NCBI RefSeq assembly: GCF_014641595.1
Contig: NZ_BMIA01000001.1
Location: forward strand, 2,728,426-2,792,425
From: Dyadobacter endophyticus
GTDB lineage: Bacteria; Bacteroidota; Bacteroidia; Cytophagales; Spirosomataceae
DNA length: 64,000 nucleotides
Direction of reading: 5' to 3'
Shown: one piece after another, positions 1-7,963 of the stretch
How the letters are laid out: every line of letters starts with the position of its first letter
Numbering within the stretch: position 1 is the first letter of the stretch
The notes under the pieces: generated by a model
What the model was told of the DNA's origin: nothing
Seen by the model: only the letters and a program-made list of their open reading frames with translations
The model's database searches: none
Made by a program: the position numbers and the translations under genes

Positions 1-2
1 CC

Positions 3-950
3 GTTGAAGTGACCATGGGGCGGATTTTTGACTATAAAGCAAACTATTCACATTACCTGGTGCTGCGTGAGGAGCGCAGGTCACATCAGATTAAGGCGTA
101 TCAGGAACAGCAGAAAATGATTGCTGATAATCTGCAGTTCATTGAACGCTTTCGCGGGACATACTCCAAGACCAATCAGGTTTCCTCCCGCGAACGCATG
201 TTGGAGAAACTGGAAATTATTGAAATTGACGAAATTGATAATTCCGCCCTGAAACTTCGGTTTCCACCTTCGCCGCGGTCAGGGGACTATCCGGTTACCG
301 TGAAAGATGTGTCAAAGTCGTACGGGGACCAGGTTGTGTTCAAAAACGCAAGCATGTCCATTTCAAGAGGTGAAAAGGTATCATTTGTGGGGCGAAATGG
401 GGAAGGTAAGTCTACAATGATTAAGGCAATCATGGGCCAGATCGATGTGGATGGCACCTGCCAGCTTGGACACAATGTTAAGGTCGGCTATTTTGCGCAA
501 AACCAGGCATCCCTGCTGGACCCTAATCTGACTATTTTTCAGACGGTGGACGAGGTCGCAGAAGGAGATGTGAGAACCCAAATCAAGAATATTTTGGGGG
601 CCTTTATGTTTCAAGGGGATGATATCGACAAGAAAGTCAGTGTTTTGTCCGGCGGAGAAAAAACGCGGCTTGCAATGGTAAAGTTGCTTCTGGAACCTGT
701 AAACCTGTTAATTCTCGATGAACCTACGAACCACCTGGACTTAAAGTCGAAGGATGTTTTGAAAGAAGCACTCAGAAACTTTGATGGTACGTTGGTGCTG
801 GTATCTCACGATCGTGATTTCTTGCAAGGCTTATCCCAAAAGGTCTTTGAGTTCAAAGACAAACGTGTGATCGAGCATTTTGAAACGATTGATGCATTTT
901 TGGAACGCAATCGGATCAAAAGCATAGCAGATCTCCAACTTGCCAGGTAG
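3..950 (+). CDS. ABC-F family ATPase, C-terminal part (cut by window start)
   Basis: This is the second half of a soluble ABC-F ATPase, a family that acts on ribosomes (translation factor or antibiotic protection) and has no membrane domain. The frame is open to the window edge, so the true start lies upstream; the GTG at 9 is not the start. Visible are the interdomain linker rich in charged residues (about residues 1-85), then one ATPase domain with Walker A GRNGEGKST, signature LSGGEKTRLAM, Walker B LLILDEPTNHLD and the switch histidine in LVSHDRDFL. The usual family length is 520-650 aa, so roughly 230 residues are missing. The C-terminus is short, with no extra coiled-coil tail. The subtype cannot be told from this half. 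Confidence 0.93.
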   Translation, partial: VEVTMGRIFDYKANYSHYLVLREERRSHQIKAYQEQQKMIADNLQFIERFRGTYSKTNQVSSRERMLEKLEIIEIDEIDNSALKLRFPPSPRSGDYPVTVKDVSKSYGDQVVFKNASMSISRGEKVSFVGRNGEGKSTMIKAIMGQIDVDGTCQLGHNVKVGYFAQNQASLLDPNLTIFQTVDEVAEGDVRTQIKNILGAFMFQGDDIDKKVSVLSGGEKTRLAMVKLLLEPVNLLILDEPTNHLDLKSKDVLKEALRNFDGTLVLVSHDRDFLQGLSQKVFEFKDKRVIEHFETIDAFLERNRIKSIADLQLAR

Positions 951-1059
951 TCACGAGCAATACCGCACATGCTTCCTGTGCGCGACTGGCCGCTGATGAA
1001 GGGCTCTTAGAATGGAAGCTCGTCGGTGCTGTTTGGGAACCAAAGTGTGCAGGCGTTGT

Positions 1060-1081
1060 TACTGTAATGAACGATACAAAA
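1060..1081. promoter_or_regulatory. TetR-type operator-like site upstream of the tetR gene
   Basis: A 22-bp site ending five bases before the TetR start codon. It matches the reverse complement of the site at 1711-1732 at 19 of 22 positions, including the right arm TACAAAA. Its position over the ribosome-binding region suggests autoregulation of the regulator. Binding is inferred; the repetition is seen directly. Confidence 0.6.
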
Positions 1082-1086
1082 CAGCT

Positions 1087-1665
1087 ATGGCACGACCCAA
1101 AAAATTCGATGACGCTGCCGGATTGCAAAAGGCCCTGAACGTATTTTGGAAAAAAGGGTATGCAGGTACCTCGATTTCAGATCTCACGGCCAGCATGGAG
1201 ATCAATGCACCAAGCCTGTATGCCACCTATGGGGATAAGCATACGCTGTTTGTCTCGGCTCTGCAAGCCTATATGCAATCCCAGCATGCGTGGATGCGGC
1301 AGTCGGTGGGTGAAAACAAGCCCGTCAGGGAAATCATCCGGCTTCTTTTGACATCGCTGGTAGATGACACCCTGGCGGACCCGGAACGCCGCGGATGTTT
1401 TATGGTCAACACGATTACCGAAATGGCCAACCAGGATGCCCAGGTGTTTACAATCGCTTCCGACAATGAGCACCGCGTCCGCTCGATCCTGGCCGACCTG
1501 ATTCGCAATGGCCAGCAGACAGGTGAGATTTCTCCCGATAAAGATGCCGACATACTGGCCAGTTTTCTGTTTATCAGCTTCATGGGCATTCGTGTGATAG
1601 CCGCTACCAATAATAATAAGAAACACTTGCACAGTGCATTAGACGTCATTCTCTCAGCTATCTAA
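1087..1665 (+). CDS. TetR/AcrR family transcriptional regulator
   Basis: A 192-residue one-domain repressor. The N-terminus begins MARPKKFD and carries the typical TetR helix-turn-helix (about residues 12-55, with GYAGTSISDLTASMEINAPSL and the YATYGDKHTLF helix). The rest is the ligand-binding/dimerisation region. The ATG at 1087 is preferred over an upstream in-frame start at 1012 because homology begins at MARPKK and an operator-like site lies just before it. The short-chain dehydrogenase gene follows 86 bp downstream with two more copies of the same operator. This is the classic layout of a TetR repressor controlling itself and an adjacent oxidoreductase. The ligand is unknown. Confidence 0.9.
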   Translation: MARPKKFDDAAGLQKALNVFWKKGYAGTSISDLTASMEINAPSLYATYGDKHTLFVSALQAYMQSQHAWMRQSVGENKPVREIIRLLLTSLVDDTLADPERRGCFMVNTITEMANQDAQVFTIASDNEHRVRSILADLIRNGQQTGEISPDKDADILASFLFISFMGIRVIAATNNNKKHLHSALDVILSAI

Positions 1666-1677
1666 ATTTCTTTTGTG

Positions 1678-1699
1678 TTTTATAGTGATCACTACAAAA
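1678..1699. promoter_or_regulatory. Operator-like palindrome O1 (TetR target candidate)
   Basis: A 22-bp site with perfect central palindrome TAGTGATCACTA. It aligns with the site at 1711 at 18 of 22 positions; both end in TACAAAA. The start-to-start distance is 33 bp, about three helical turns. Confidence 0.6.
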
Positions 1700-1707
1700 A
1701 ATTTAAG

Positions 1708-1715
1708 TAGTTTTG
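1708..1715 (+). promoter_or_regulatory. Bacteroidota -7 promoter element of the SDR gene
   Basis: TAGTTTTG fits the TAnnTTTG -7 consensus of Bacteroidota primary-sigma promoters. I see no good -33 TTTG at the expected distance. The element overlaps the left end of the operator-like site at 1711, so a bound TetR would block it. Confidence 0.45.
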
Positions 1716-1732
1716 TATCGATCATTACAAAA
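1711..1732. promoter_or_regulatory. Operator-like palindrome O2 (TetR target candidate)
   Basis: A 22-bp site with inverted arms TTTTGTA and TACAAAA around an 8-bp centre containing ATCGAT-like sequence. It overlaps the putative -7 element and lies 20 bp before the SDR start codon. It is related to the sites at 1060 and 1678. Confidence 0.65.
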
Positions 1733-1751
1733 CAATCAAACGAAGAAGATC

Positions 1752-2507
1752 ATGTCAAGATTAGCTCATAAAACAGCAGTAGTTACAGGCGGTAACAGCG
1801 GAATAGGTTTGGCTACGGTGCAAGCCTTTGTTCAGGAAGGTGCAGAAGTTATTTTTACCGGGCGGAATGCCGATGCGAACCAGCAGGTAGAGCAAGCGCT
1901 CGGAGAACGTGTTCACGGCATTGTGTCCGATGCCGGAAAATGGGAGCATATTCAGGCGATCAAAGCGCAGGTAGAAGCGATTGCGCCCAAAGTCGATGTT
2001 CTGTTTATCAATGCAGGAATTGCCCAGTTTGCACCGGTTGATCAGGTGAGTGAAGGCTTTTTTGATAAGATATTGGATGTGAACTTTAAAGGTGCCTTTT
2101 TCACGATCCAGGCCCTCCTACCATTGGTTAGCGACGGAGGATCGATCATCCTGAATACTTCGATCAACGCGCATGTCGGTATGCCCGGAGCCAGTATTTA
2201 TGCTGCATCGAAGGCTGCACTGCTATCGCTGGCCAAAAACCTTTCGGCCGAGCTCGTTTCCAGAAAGATCCGCGTGAATGCCATCAGCCCTGGCCCAATT
2301 GCCACGCCACTCCATACACCCGACAAATTCGGGATATCCGAAGCTGAATTCAAACAAATCGGCGAGAGCATTGCGGCGCAAATTCCGGCAGGACGCTTTG
2401 GTGCTCCCGAAGAGATCGCCAGTGCCGCCGTGTACTTTGCTTCCGATGAATCCCGGTTCTTACTTGGAACTGAGTTAATTATCGATGGAGGAATGGCCAC
2501 TTTATAA
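1752..2507 (+). CDS. Short-chain dehydrogenase/reductase (SDR)
   Basis: A 251-residue classical SDR. The NAD(P)-binding glycine motif GGNSGIG lies near residues 12-18, the NAG motif (INAGIA) near 88, the catalytic serine in the NTSINAH segment, and the catalytic YAASK near residues 150-154; the C-terminus has the usual LIIDGG. It probably oxidises or reduces a small alcohol or ketone in the cytoplasm; the substrate cannot be read from sequence. ATG 1752 is chosen because the Rossmann fold starts there and upstream in-frame sequence is operator DNA. It lies downstream of and in the same direction as the TetR gene, which likely represses it. Confidence 0.92.
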   Translation: MSRLAHKTAVVTGGNSGIGLATVQAFVQEGAEVIFTGRNADANQQVEQALGERVHGIVSDAGKWEHIQAIKAQVEAIAPKVDVLFINAGIAQFAPVDQVSEGFFDKILDVNFKGAFFTIQALLPLVSDGGSIILNTSINAHVGMPGASIYAASKAALLSLAKNLSAELVSRKIRVNAISPGPIATPLHTPDKFGISEAEFKQIGESIAAQIPAGRFGAPEEIASAAVYFASDESRFLLGTELIIDGGMATL

Positions 2508-2714
2508 ATGCAAATTAGTTTTTTAGAAACTGAAATTCCGCTTGATCCTCAACCTGCTCGTTTTGAGCCCAGGGTGGTCGGCGGAATATTCAGCATAATG
2601 ACCGCGCCGCCTTCGCCCCTGATCCTGAATTACATTTGCTACTCCTCCGATAAGTCCCTTGTAAAATCAATGATTTTTCGCGAACTACTGCCTAAATCAA
2701 TCATCGTGAAAACA

Positions 2715-3311
2715 ATGCAGACCCAGAATGCGTATGACAGGCTTAAATCAGTACTTGAAACCCTTGTTCCCCTTTCGGACGAGGAGTGGGGCTCGCTGAG
2801 AGCTGCCTTTACGGAACGGACTGTAGATAGCAAAACGATCATTACCCGGGAAGGAGAAATTGAGAAGGAAGTATATTTTATCTGTTCCGGTTTGGTGCGG
2901 CTTTATTACCAAACCAGAGACAATGAACAGATTACCGCCTTTATTTTTTGCGAAAATATGTTCGCCAGCTGCATGGAAAGCTTCATTAAACAGCACCCCA
3001 GCACGCAGAATCTTGAAACATTGGAAAGCTGTACGATCCTTGTGCTCAGCACGGACAATCTTAATGCACTTTACGAGCAGGTCCCTAAAACGCATGTGAT
3101 CATGCGAAAAGTAATGGAGGCCCGGTTTATTGCTGCACAACAGCTTTTGTCGTCCTATATTTTGGCCGGGCCCAAGGAGCGTTACGAGCTGTTTTCGCTC
3201 CACTATCCACATTTGGTACAGCGTGTGCCGCAATATATTCTGGCCTCGTTTTTGGGAATAACGCCGGTTTCCCTCAGCCGCATCCGCAAGCGAATTGCCC
3301 GGTCGGGGTGA
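2715..3311 (+). CDS. Crp/Fnr family transcriptional regulator
   Basis: A 198-residue cyclic-nucleotide-binding-fold regulator of the form common in Bacteroidota. It has a jelly-roll sensor domain (about residues 20-125, with TREGEIEKEVYFICSGLVRL) and a C-terminal helix-turn-helix (ASFLGITPVSLSRIRKRI). It lacks the full cAMP-pocket signature, as most relatives do, so the effector is unknown. ATG 2715 fits the usual family start; the frame stays open back to an ATG at 2508 that abuts the SDR stop, but that 69-residue extension does not look like protein domain sequence. It may be cotranscribed with the SDR gene. Confidence 0.88.
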   Translation: MQTQNAYDRLKSVLETLVPLSDEEWGSLRAAFTERTVDSKTIITREGEIEKEVYFICSGLVRLYYQTRDNEQITAFIFCENMFASCMESFIKQHPSTQNLETLESCTILVLSTDNLNALYEQVPKTHVIMRKVMEARFIAAQQLLSSYILAGPKERYELFSLHYPHLVQRVPQYILASFLGITPVSLSRIRKRIARSG

Positions 3312-3383
3312 TTTCTTATCTTTTGTTAAGGACTGGCCCTATTGACGGTGGATATCTTTGCAGCTCATCAAACACGAAATGTT

Positions 3384-3947
3384 ATGACCAGAATCTGCAA
3401 AGTCACTTTGATTACCATGTTGGTATCCTGCCTTCAAAGCCAAGCACAGCGCCTTCCTTCGCCTGACCGGTTTGAGGTCGAAGCAGATCCGGTTGCATTC
3501 ATATTTAACGGATACTCGTTCCATCTTGGTTATACCAGGGGGCATTTACGGTTCGATGCCGGTATTTTTGGCATCAAACAGCCTAGTTTCGCCGTGGAGA
3601 ATAAACTTTTCTCGGTTTTTAGTTCCGGCGGCGGTATTAAAGTCGATTATCTGCTGCGCCGTAACCGTGGATTGTTCATTGGTCTGCAATCAGATTATGC
3701 AACCGACAAAGTTGGTTTGAAGTCGGATGGTGACACCCAGTCTGTAAGTGGCGTAACGCTTGGATTAAGAACGGGGTATCGGTTCATGTTTGGAAAGGAA
3801 GAACGTCAGTTTAAAGGTTTTTACCTGGTTCCATGGGTAGGCTTGATACATGCTCTAAACCCTTCGATCATTACAAGCAATGGACATGATTATACGCAAT
3901 CACGATGGTCCGTTTTTCCAACGATCCATCTCGGGTACAGGTTTTAA
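3384..3947 (+). CDS. Small outer-membrane beta-barrel-like protein
   Basis: 187 residues with a signal peptide (MTRICKVTLITMLVSCLQSQAQ, cut after AQA) followed by alternating hydrophobic/polar strands rich in glycine and aromatics, ending in a terminal phenylalanine (LGYRF) as expected for an eight-stranded barrel inserted by the Bam machinery. No enzymatic motif is visible. ATG 3384 is picked for the signal peptide. The following SRPBCC reading frame starts inside its 3' end. The function is unknown; a small porin or OprF-like barrel is the nearest structural guess. Confidence 0.65.
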   Translation: MTRICKVTLITMLVSCLQSQAQRLPSPDRFEVEADPVAFIFNGYSFHLGYTRGHLRFDAGIFGIKQPSFAVENKLFSVFSSGGGIKVDYLLRRNRGLFIGLQSDYATDKVGLKSDGDTQSVSGVTLGLRTGYRFMFGKEERQFKGFYLVPWVGLIHALNPSIITSNGHDYTQSRWSVFPTIHLGYRF

Positions 3948-4471
3948 GTGAAGGAAAGGAATTCGCACGGCACTCCGCTTGTTCTCCTGAACAATCCACC
4001 AATACAACAGCTGTGCTCGAGAATCCATTGATTTACCTTGATATTACTGTAAATGCGTCCGCCGAGCACGTCTGGGCTGTGCTGACCCAACCCGAATTGA
4101 TCGGGAAATGGATGTTTGATACACCGGTCGAGATCGACACCGAATGGCATGAGGGCGGTAAGTTACGGGAACAGGGAGATCTGCACGGCCTGCCATTTGA
4201 AAACCGCGGTGAAATTATCCGATTCGATCCTCCCGCCGCGCTGCAATACACGCATTGGAGTACATTGTCGCTCATACCTGATGTGCCGCAGAATTACTCG
4301 CTCTTGCAGTTCCAATTACAAAATATCGACAGTCGCACCGTTTTAAAATTAACGATTAGCAACTTAGTGACGTTCGAGATTTTTAAACACCTGGAGTTTT
4401 ACTGGAAAGTAGCACTTCATTTACTGAGAGAAGTGGCCGAGTCGTTACAGAAGGAGGATTCTGCAATTTAA
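3905..4471 (+). CDS. SRPBCC domain (AHSA1-like) protein
   Basis: Residues from about 42 on (IYLDITVNASAEHVWAVLTQPELIGKWM) show the start of an SRPBCC/AHSA1 fold, which binds hydrophobic ligands or, in Aha1 relatives, contacts chaperones. The listed ATG at 3905 lies within the barrel gene (43-bp overlap) and gives an N-terminal stretch that does not resemble the family. A GTG at 4013 or TTG at 4028 just before the domain would give a more usual protein of about 150 aa, so the start is uncertain. It could be translationally coupled to the barrel gene. Confidence 0.75.
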   Translation: MVRFSNDPSRVQVLSEGKEFARHSACSPEQSTNTTAVLENPLIYLDITVNASAEHVWAVLTQPELIGKWMFDTPVEIDTEWHEGGKLREQGDLHGLPFENRGEIIRFDPPAALQYTHWSTLSLIPDVPQNYSLLQFQLQNIDSRTVLKLTISNLVTFEIFKHLEFYWKVALHLLREVAESLQKEDSAI

Positions 4472-4559
4472 CCGGACCAGGATATGAAAGATTACTACGC
4501 CCTTTTTTTTCACTTTTAAGGCAGGTAAGTCCCGGCTTGTCGAGCATTGGGCTTATTAT

Positions 4560-4575
4560 TACTAAATAATTAGTA
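4560..4575. promoter_or_regulatory. BlaI-type operator box 1
   Basis: A 16-bp dyad with arms TACTAA and TTAGTA. It is the first of three related boxes at 4560, 4580 and 4600, exactly 20 bp apart, upstream of the BlaI-family gene. Confidence 0.6.
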
Positions 4576-4579
4576 CAAA

Positions 4580-4595
4580 ATCTAATCAATTAGTT
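4580..4595. promoter_or_regulatory. BlaI-type operator box 2
   Basis: A 16-bp box containing the palindrome CTAATCAATTAG, matching box 1 at 11 of 16 positions in register. Its right end touches the -33 TTTG at 4594. Confidence 0.5.
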
Positions 4596-4624
4596 TGTCT
4601 ACTAGTTTTTTAGTAGTACGTTTG
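4594..4624 (+). promoter_or_regulatory. Bacteroidota-type promoter of the blaI-M56 operon
   Basis: TTTG at 4594-4597 and TACGTTTG at 4617-4624 match the -33 (TTTG) and -7 (TAnnTTTG) elements, separated by exactly 19 bp. The predicted transcript starts about 20 bases before the ATG at 4653. Operator boxes 2 and 3 overlap the -33 element and the spacer. Confidence 0.7.
4600..4615. promoter_or_regulatory. BlaI-type operator box 3
   Basis: A 16-bp dyad with arms TACTA and TAGTA, matching box 1 at 12 of 16 positions. It sits within the spacer of the predicted promoter. Confidence 0.6.
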
Positions 4625-4652
4625 CGATAACATCATACTATTAATCTGGAAT

Positions 4653-5024
4653 ATGGAACCCCGTTCACTTACCCGGGCCGAAGCAGAAATCATGAAGATT
4701 CTCTGGCAGCTCGGCAAAGCATTCATTAAAGACATCCTGGCGCAAATGAATGACCCGAAGCCCGCATATACGACCGTTGCTACTTTCGTGCGCATACTGG
4801 AAAAAAAAGGTATCGTCGCCCACACCACCTACGGCAATACACACGAATACTACCCGCTGATCAGCGAGCAGGAATACAGAAAATATGAGGTCCAGCAGCT
4901 TGTAGAAAATTACTTTGACAATTCTGTAACCAACCTCGTCTCTTTCTTCATGAAAGACGATAATTTAAAAAAGAGTGACCTCGACGATTTAGCCGCGTTT
5001 ATCGAAAAAAATAAAAGCAAGTAA
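4653..5024 (+). CDS. BlaI/MecI/CopY family transcriptional repressor
   Basis: A 123-residue winged-helix repressor. It begins LTRAEAEIMKILW, the family signature, followed by the recognition helix and wing (KPAYTTVATFVRILEKKGIV) and a C-terminal dimerisation/cleavage region (residues 75-123). The family represses target promoters until its membrane metalloprotease partner triggers cleavage. The gene for such a partner begins 16 bp downstream. Three operator-like boxes cover its own promoter, pointing to autoregulation. No beta-lactamase gene is nearby, so a link to beta-lactam resistance is not supported. Confidence 0.93.
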   Translation: MEPRSLTRAEAEIMKILWQLGKAFIKDILAQMNDPKPAYTTVATFVRILEKKGIVAHTTYGNTHEYYPLISEQEYRKYEVQQLVENYFDNSVTNLVSFFMKDDNLKKSDLDDLAAFIEKNKSK

Positions 5025-5039
5025 TAAACATCCTGAAAA

Positions 5040-6785
5040 ATGGAAGCACTTCCCTATTTGCTGAAAGTCAACATCTGCTGGGCGGTATTCTATGGCTGCT
5101 ACTGGCTGCTCTTCCGGAAGCACACCTTTTTTATGCTCAACCGGGGCTATTTACTTCTCTCTTTGGTCATCAGCTTTTTGATTCCGGTCATTGAATTACA
5201 GCAAACCGTTACAGTCGTCGAAAATGCGAGCGTTGTGGCAACGGCAAGCGGTCCGGTCGCAGCTGCGGAAGTGACGGCTGGTACAAATTCTACGGAATAT
5301 TTACTGCTCGCCTGCTATTGTGCCGGAGTTGTTGTGATGCTGACTGGGCTGATCAGCGCTATCCGTCAGGTGTTTCGAATCGTACAGCGTGGGATTTGCA
5401 TTCCCATGCAGGGCTATCGTCTGGTCATCAGTGAAAGCCAGCATACCCGGAGCGGGTCGTTTTCATTCCTCAAATGGATGATCATCTCCAATGAGGATTA
5501 CGAGCAAAACTTTGAACCTATTTTCACGCACGAAATAGTGCATATCAGACAATGGCACTCGCTCGATATTCTGCTGATCGAAGTATTGAAAGTTGCATTC
5601 TGGTTCAATCCGGCCGTATGGCTTTACAAACGTGCATTACAGGATACACACGAGTTTCTAGCCGATGAGCAGGCCACCGACAGGGACTATTACGCCACAT
5701 TCCTGCTTGCCTACGCGAAAAGTTCAATAGCGACTTCCATTACCAATCAGTTCTTCAACTCTTCGTTGCTTAAAAGACGGATTCACATGATATACAAGAA
5801 CCGGACAGCGGCCTGGCTAAGGGGTAAGTACCTGCTGCTATTGCCTGTGCTCGCGTTGGCAGTCATTCTGATGGCCGCCAGAAAGTATGTCTATGAAGAA
5901 AGAAACATCCGGGCTGAAAATGCGCATACTTTTGATTTAGTAACGGTTAAGGGAATCGTAACTGACGAATCGGGTGTGTCGGTGTCCAATGCTGCGATCA
6001 CTTTCTCGGGCAGCTATGAAAGTGCGGTAACTGGCCCAACAGGCCGCTTCGAGGCAACTAACATTCCCCGGGGCTCAACGATGACGGTGGAGCACGACGA
6101 TTTTTTACGTTACACACAGAAAATTCGCAAGTCGAGCGATGAATACCCTATTCGGTTGAAGCGTAACACCATGCCACGTTTGACAAAGAAAGATAAGCGT
6201 GCAGCCAGACGAATGCTCGTAACTAACGAGCGAGCCCGCATGCTGCTGGACCGCTGGCCAGGACTTCCTGATAAAAGCAATTTCATCGCCACCACGCTAA
6301 AATATCCAAAGCAGGCCATTCTCGACGGGGTCGAAGGACAGGTGCTGGTGTCATTCCTAATCGATACGGAGGGGAATGTAAGCGATCCTAAAATCGAAAA
6401 AGGTGTAAGAAAAGACCTGGATCATGAAGCTATGCGTGTCGTCCGATTAATGCCTAGATGGCGACCTGCCGAAAAAAACTTCAAACGAGTGGCTGTTCGC
6501 TATACAATGAACATCGCTTTCAACATTGCAGTGGACACATTACCGCTTGCTGTGAAAGAGAAAACACCAGGTTTTTGGGGTAACAGGTCCGTCTACGCTC
6601 CGGCAAAAACCGGTCCGATTGGCGATCAGCTCGTCAAAGAGGTATTTGAGCAGGCTACGATTGATCTTCGCGACAGCACCCCGCCAACTACGGCCTTGCA
6701 TCGATATGGGTATGGATATGGATATGTCCATCGCCCTCTCCCCGAAAAGTATGTTGATATGCGGATTAGACTACCAAAAAAATGA
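5040..6785 (+). CDS. M56 (BlaR1-like) membrane metalloprotease with TonB C-terminal domain
   Basis: 581 residues. The N-terminal half is a BlaR1/M56 antirepressor core with transmembrane segments near 8-25, 36-54, 86-108 and 265-283, the zinc motif HEIVH at 164-168 and a downstream HEFLADE at 204-210. After the last membrane segment come a carboxypeptidase-regulatory-like beta domain (about 302-375) and a TonB C-terminal-like domain (about 415-500, with VEGQVLVSFLIDTEGNVS). The tail has a GYGYGY run. In Bacteroidota this architecture replaces the penicillin-binding sensor of Staphylococcus BlaR1. It probably senses an envelope signal and inactivates the upstream BlaI-type repressor. The signal is unknown. 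Confidence 0.88.
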   Translation: MEALPYLLKVNICWAVFYGCYWLLFRKHTFFMLNRGYLLLSLVISFLIPVIELQQTVTVVENASVVATASGPVAAAEVTAGTNSTEYLLLACYCAGVVVMLTGLISAIRQVFRIVQRGICIPMQGYRLVISESQHTRSGSFSFLKWMIISNEDYEQNFEPIFTHEIVHIRQWHSLDILLIEVLKVAFWFNPAVWLYKRALQDTHEFLADEQATDRDYYATFLLAYAKSSIATSITNQFFNSSLLKRRIHMIYKNRTAAWLRGKYLLLLPVLALAVILMAARKYVYEERNIRAENAHTFDLVTVKGIVTDESGVSVSNAAITFSGSYESAVTGPTGRFEATNIPRGSTMTVEHDDFLRYTQKIRKSSDEYPIRLKRNTMPRLTKKDKRAARRMLVTNERARMLLDRWPGLPDKSNFIATTLKYPKQAILDGVEGQVLVSFLIDTEGNVSDPKIEKGVRKDLDHEAMRVVRLMPRWRPAEKNFKRVAVRYTMNIAFNIAVDTLPLAVKEKTPGFWGNRSVYAPAKTGPIGDQLVKEVFEQATIDLRDSTPPTTALHRYGYGYGYVHRPLPEKYVDMRIRLPKK

Positions 6786-6846
6786 CATATACACTGTTCT
6801 TCTCACAAAAAAACTAGTCGCTGAGATTGATAGCCGGGGCTAGCCT

Positions 6847-6874
6847 CTCGCTGTTCGATATCGAACACAGCGAG
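6847..6874. terminator. Inverted repeat after the M56 gene, possible terminator
   Basis: 13-bp arms beginning CTCGCTGTTCGAT pair with a right arm carrying a two-base insertion. There is no T-run after it, so factor-independent termination is uncertain. It lies 62 bp past the M56 stop codon. The rest of the interval 6786-7010 holds nothing else I can identify. Confidence 0.4.
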
Positions 6875-7010
6875 CGAAGGCGCACACTCATTTGCACTGT
6901 AATAATATTCAATCACTTACATTCCAAACACTTAACAACTGGCACGACTATCGCATAGGCGATTGGTATTCTATCGTTGCCAGTATTTACATTTAACCAG
7001 AACCTTCGCT

Positions 7011-7928
7011 ATGACCTATTTGCGGATACTGCTTGCACTACTACTCATCTCGCCGATTACGCTGCCGGGGCAGCCCGTCCCAGAAAGTGCTATGTATTTA
7101 AATCAGAAGCCTCCCGGTTCGGTGGCGACTTTGTTTGCGCCGAATTTAATCTCTTCAAAAAATCAATACGAATATGGGTCGACGTTTTCCAAAGATGGCA
7201 CCGAGTTCTATTATGCAGTAATTATTAATGATAAGCCTCAGATCCGGTGGAGCCGGTTTGTAAATAACGCCTGGGAAAAACCTCAAACGATCATTGGCAG
7301 CACCAACTATGAATACAATGATCCCTTCCTGTCTCCCGATAAGAAACGACTCTACTTTATATCCGACCAGGCAAAAGATGGAAAAGGCAAGAAGAAAGAC
7401 TTCGATATCTGGTATTTGGAACGGCAAAAAGACGGCTGGTCCCAGACTCCGGTTAATGCTGGCCCGGCTATTAACACGAATAAAAATGAATATTATATGT
7501 CATTTACAAAAACAGGTAGCATGTACTTTTCCTCGAATGGAGGTACAAATCAGGCGGCCGATCAAAATTATGATATCCGCTTATCCCGCTTTTCGAAAGG
7601 TACATTTGAACCTTCCAATAAGCTTGCAAATACTGTAAACAGTGAGCATTACGAAGCCGACGTCTTTGTTTCCCCCGACGAGCAATATATTATCTTTTGC
7701 TCTGAACGTCCGGGCGGTTTGGGAAAAGGCGACCTGTATATCAGCTTTAAAGACAGCAGCGGGGAGTGGCAAAAGGCAAAGAACATGGGTAACGCAGTCA
7801 ATACGGAAGGGTATGAATTTTGCCCGTTCGTTACAGGCGACGGAAAATATTTATTCTTTTCTCGCGACGGAGACATTTTCTGGATGTCTGCAACGATCAT
7901 TGAATCGCTGAGAGAGTCTATACGCTGA
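7011..7928 (+). CDS. Secreted PD40/TolB-like beta-propeller protein
   Basis: 305 residues with a signal peptide (MTYLRILLALLLISPITLPGQ). The mature part is built of repeats of the PD40 type: YGSTFSKDGTEFYYAV, DPFLSPDKKRLYFISD, YYMSFTKTGSMYFSS, EADVFVSPDEQYIIFCS and EFCPFVTGDGKYLFFS, consistent with a five- or six-bladed propeller. Proteins of this kind occur in the periplasm or on the surface and bind partners or ligands; no catalytic residues are visible. ATG 7011 is preferred over the upstream start at 6963 because it yields the signal peptide. It is followed by a convergent gene at 7964. Confidence 0.85.
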   Translation: MTYLRILLALLLISPITLPGQPVPESAMYLNQKPPGSVATLFAPNLISSKNQYEYGSTFSKDGTEFYYAVIINDKPQIRWSRFVNNAWEKPQTIIGSTNYEYNDPFLSPDKKRLYFISDQAKDGKGKKKDFDIWYLERQKDGWSQTPVNAGPAINTNKNEYYMSFTKTGSMYFSSNGGTNQAADQNYDIRLSRFSKGTFEPSNKLANTVNSEHYEADVFVSPDEQYIIFCSERPGGLGKGDLYISFKDSSGEWQKAKNMGNAVNTEGYEFCPFVTGDGKYLFFSRDGDIFWMSATIIESLRESIR

Positions 7929-7963
7929 TTTCCCTAATTACCATTTGATAATGAGCACGACGG

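Noticed and set aside
2508..2714. N-terminal extension of the Crp-like regulator from an ATG abutting the SDR stop
   Set aside because: The 69 residues do not resemble the family and would make the protein longer than its usual about 190-200 residues; ATG 2715 fits.
4653..6785. Beta-lactam resistance system suggested by BlaI plus BlaR1-like genes
   Set aside because: There is no beta-lactamase or penicillin-binding protein gene nearby, and the M56 protein lacks a penicillin-sensor domain.
6847..6874. Operator for the PD40 gene
   Set aside because: It lies over 130 bp from the PD40 start and directly after the M56 gene; a transcript-end hairpin is more likely.
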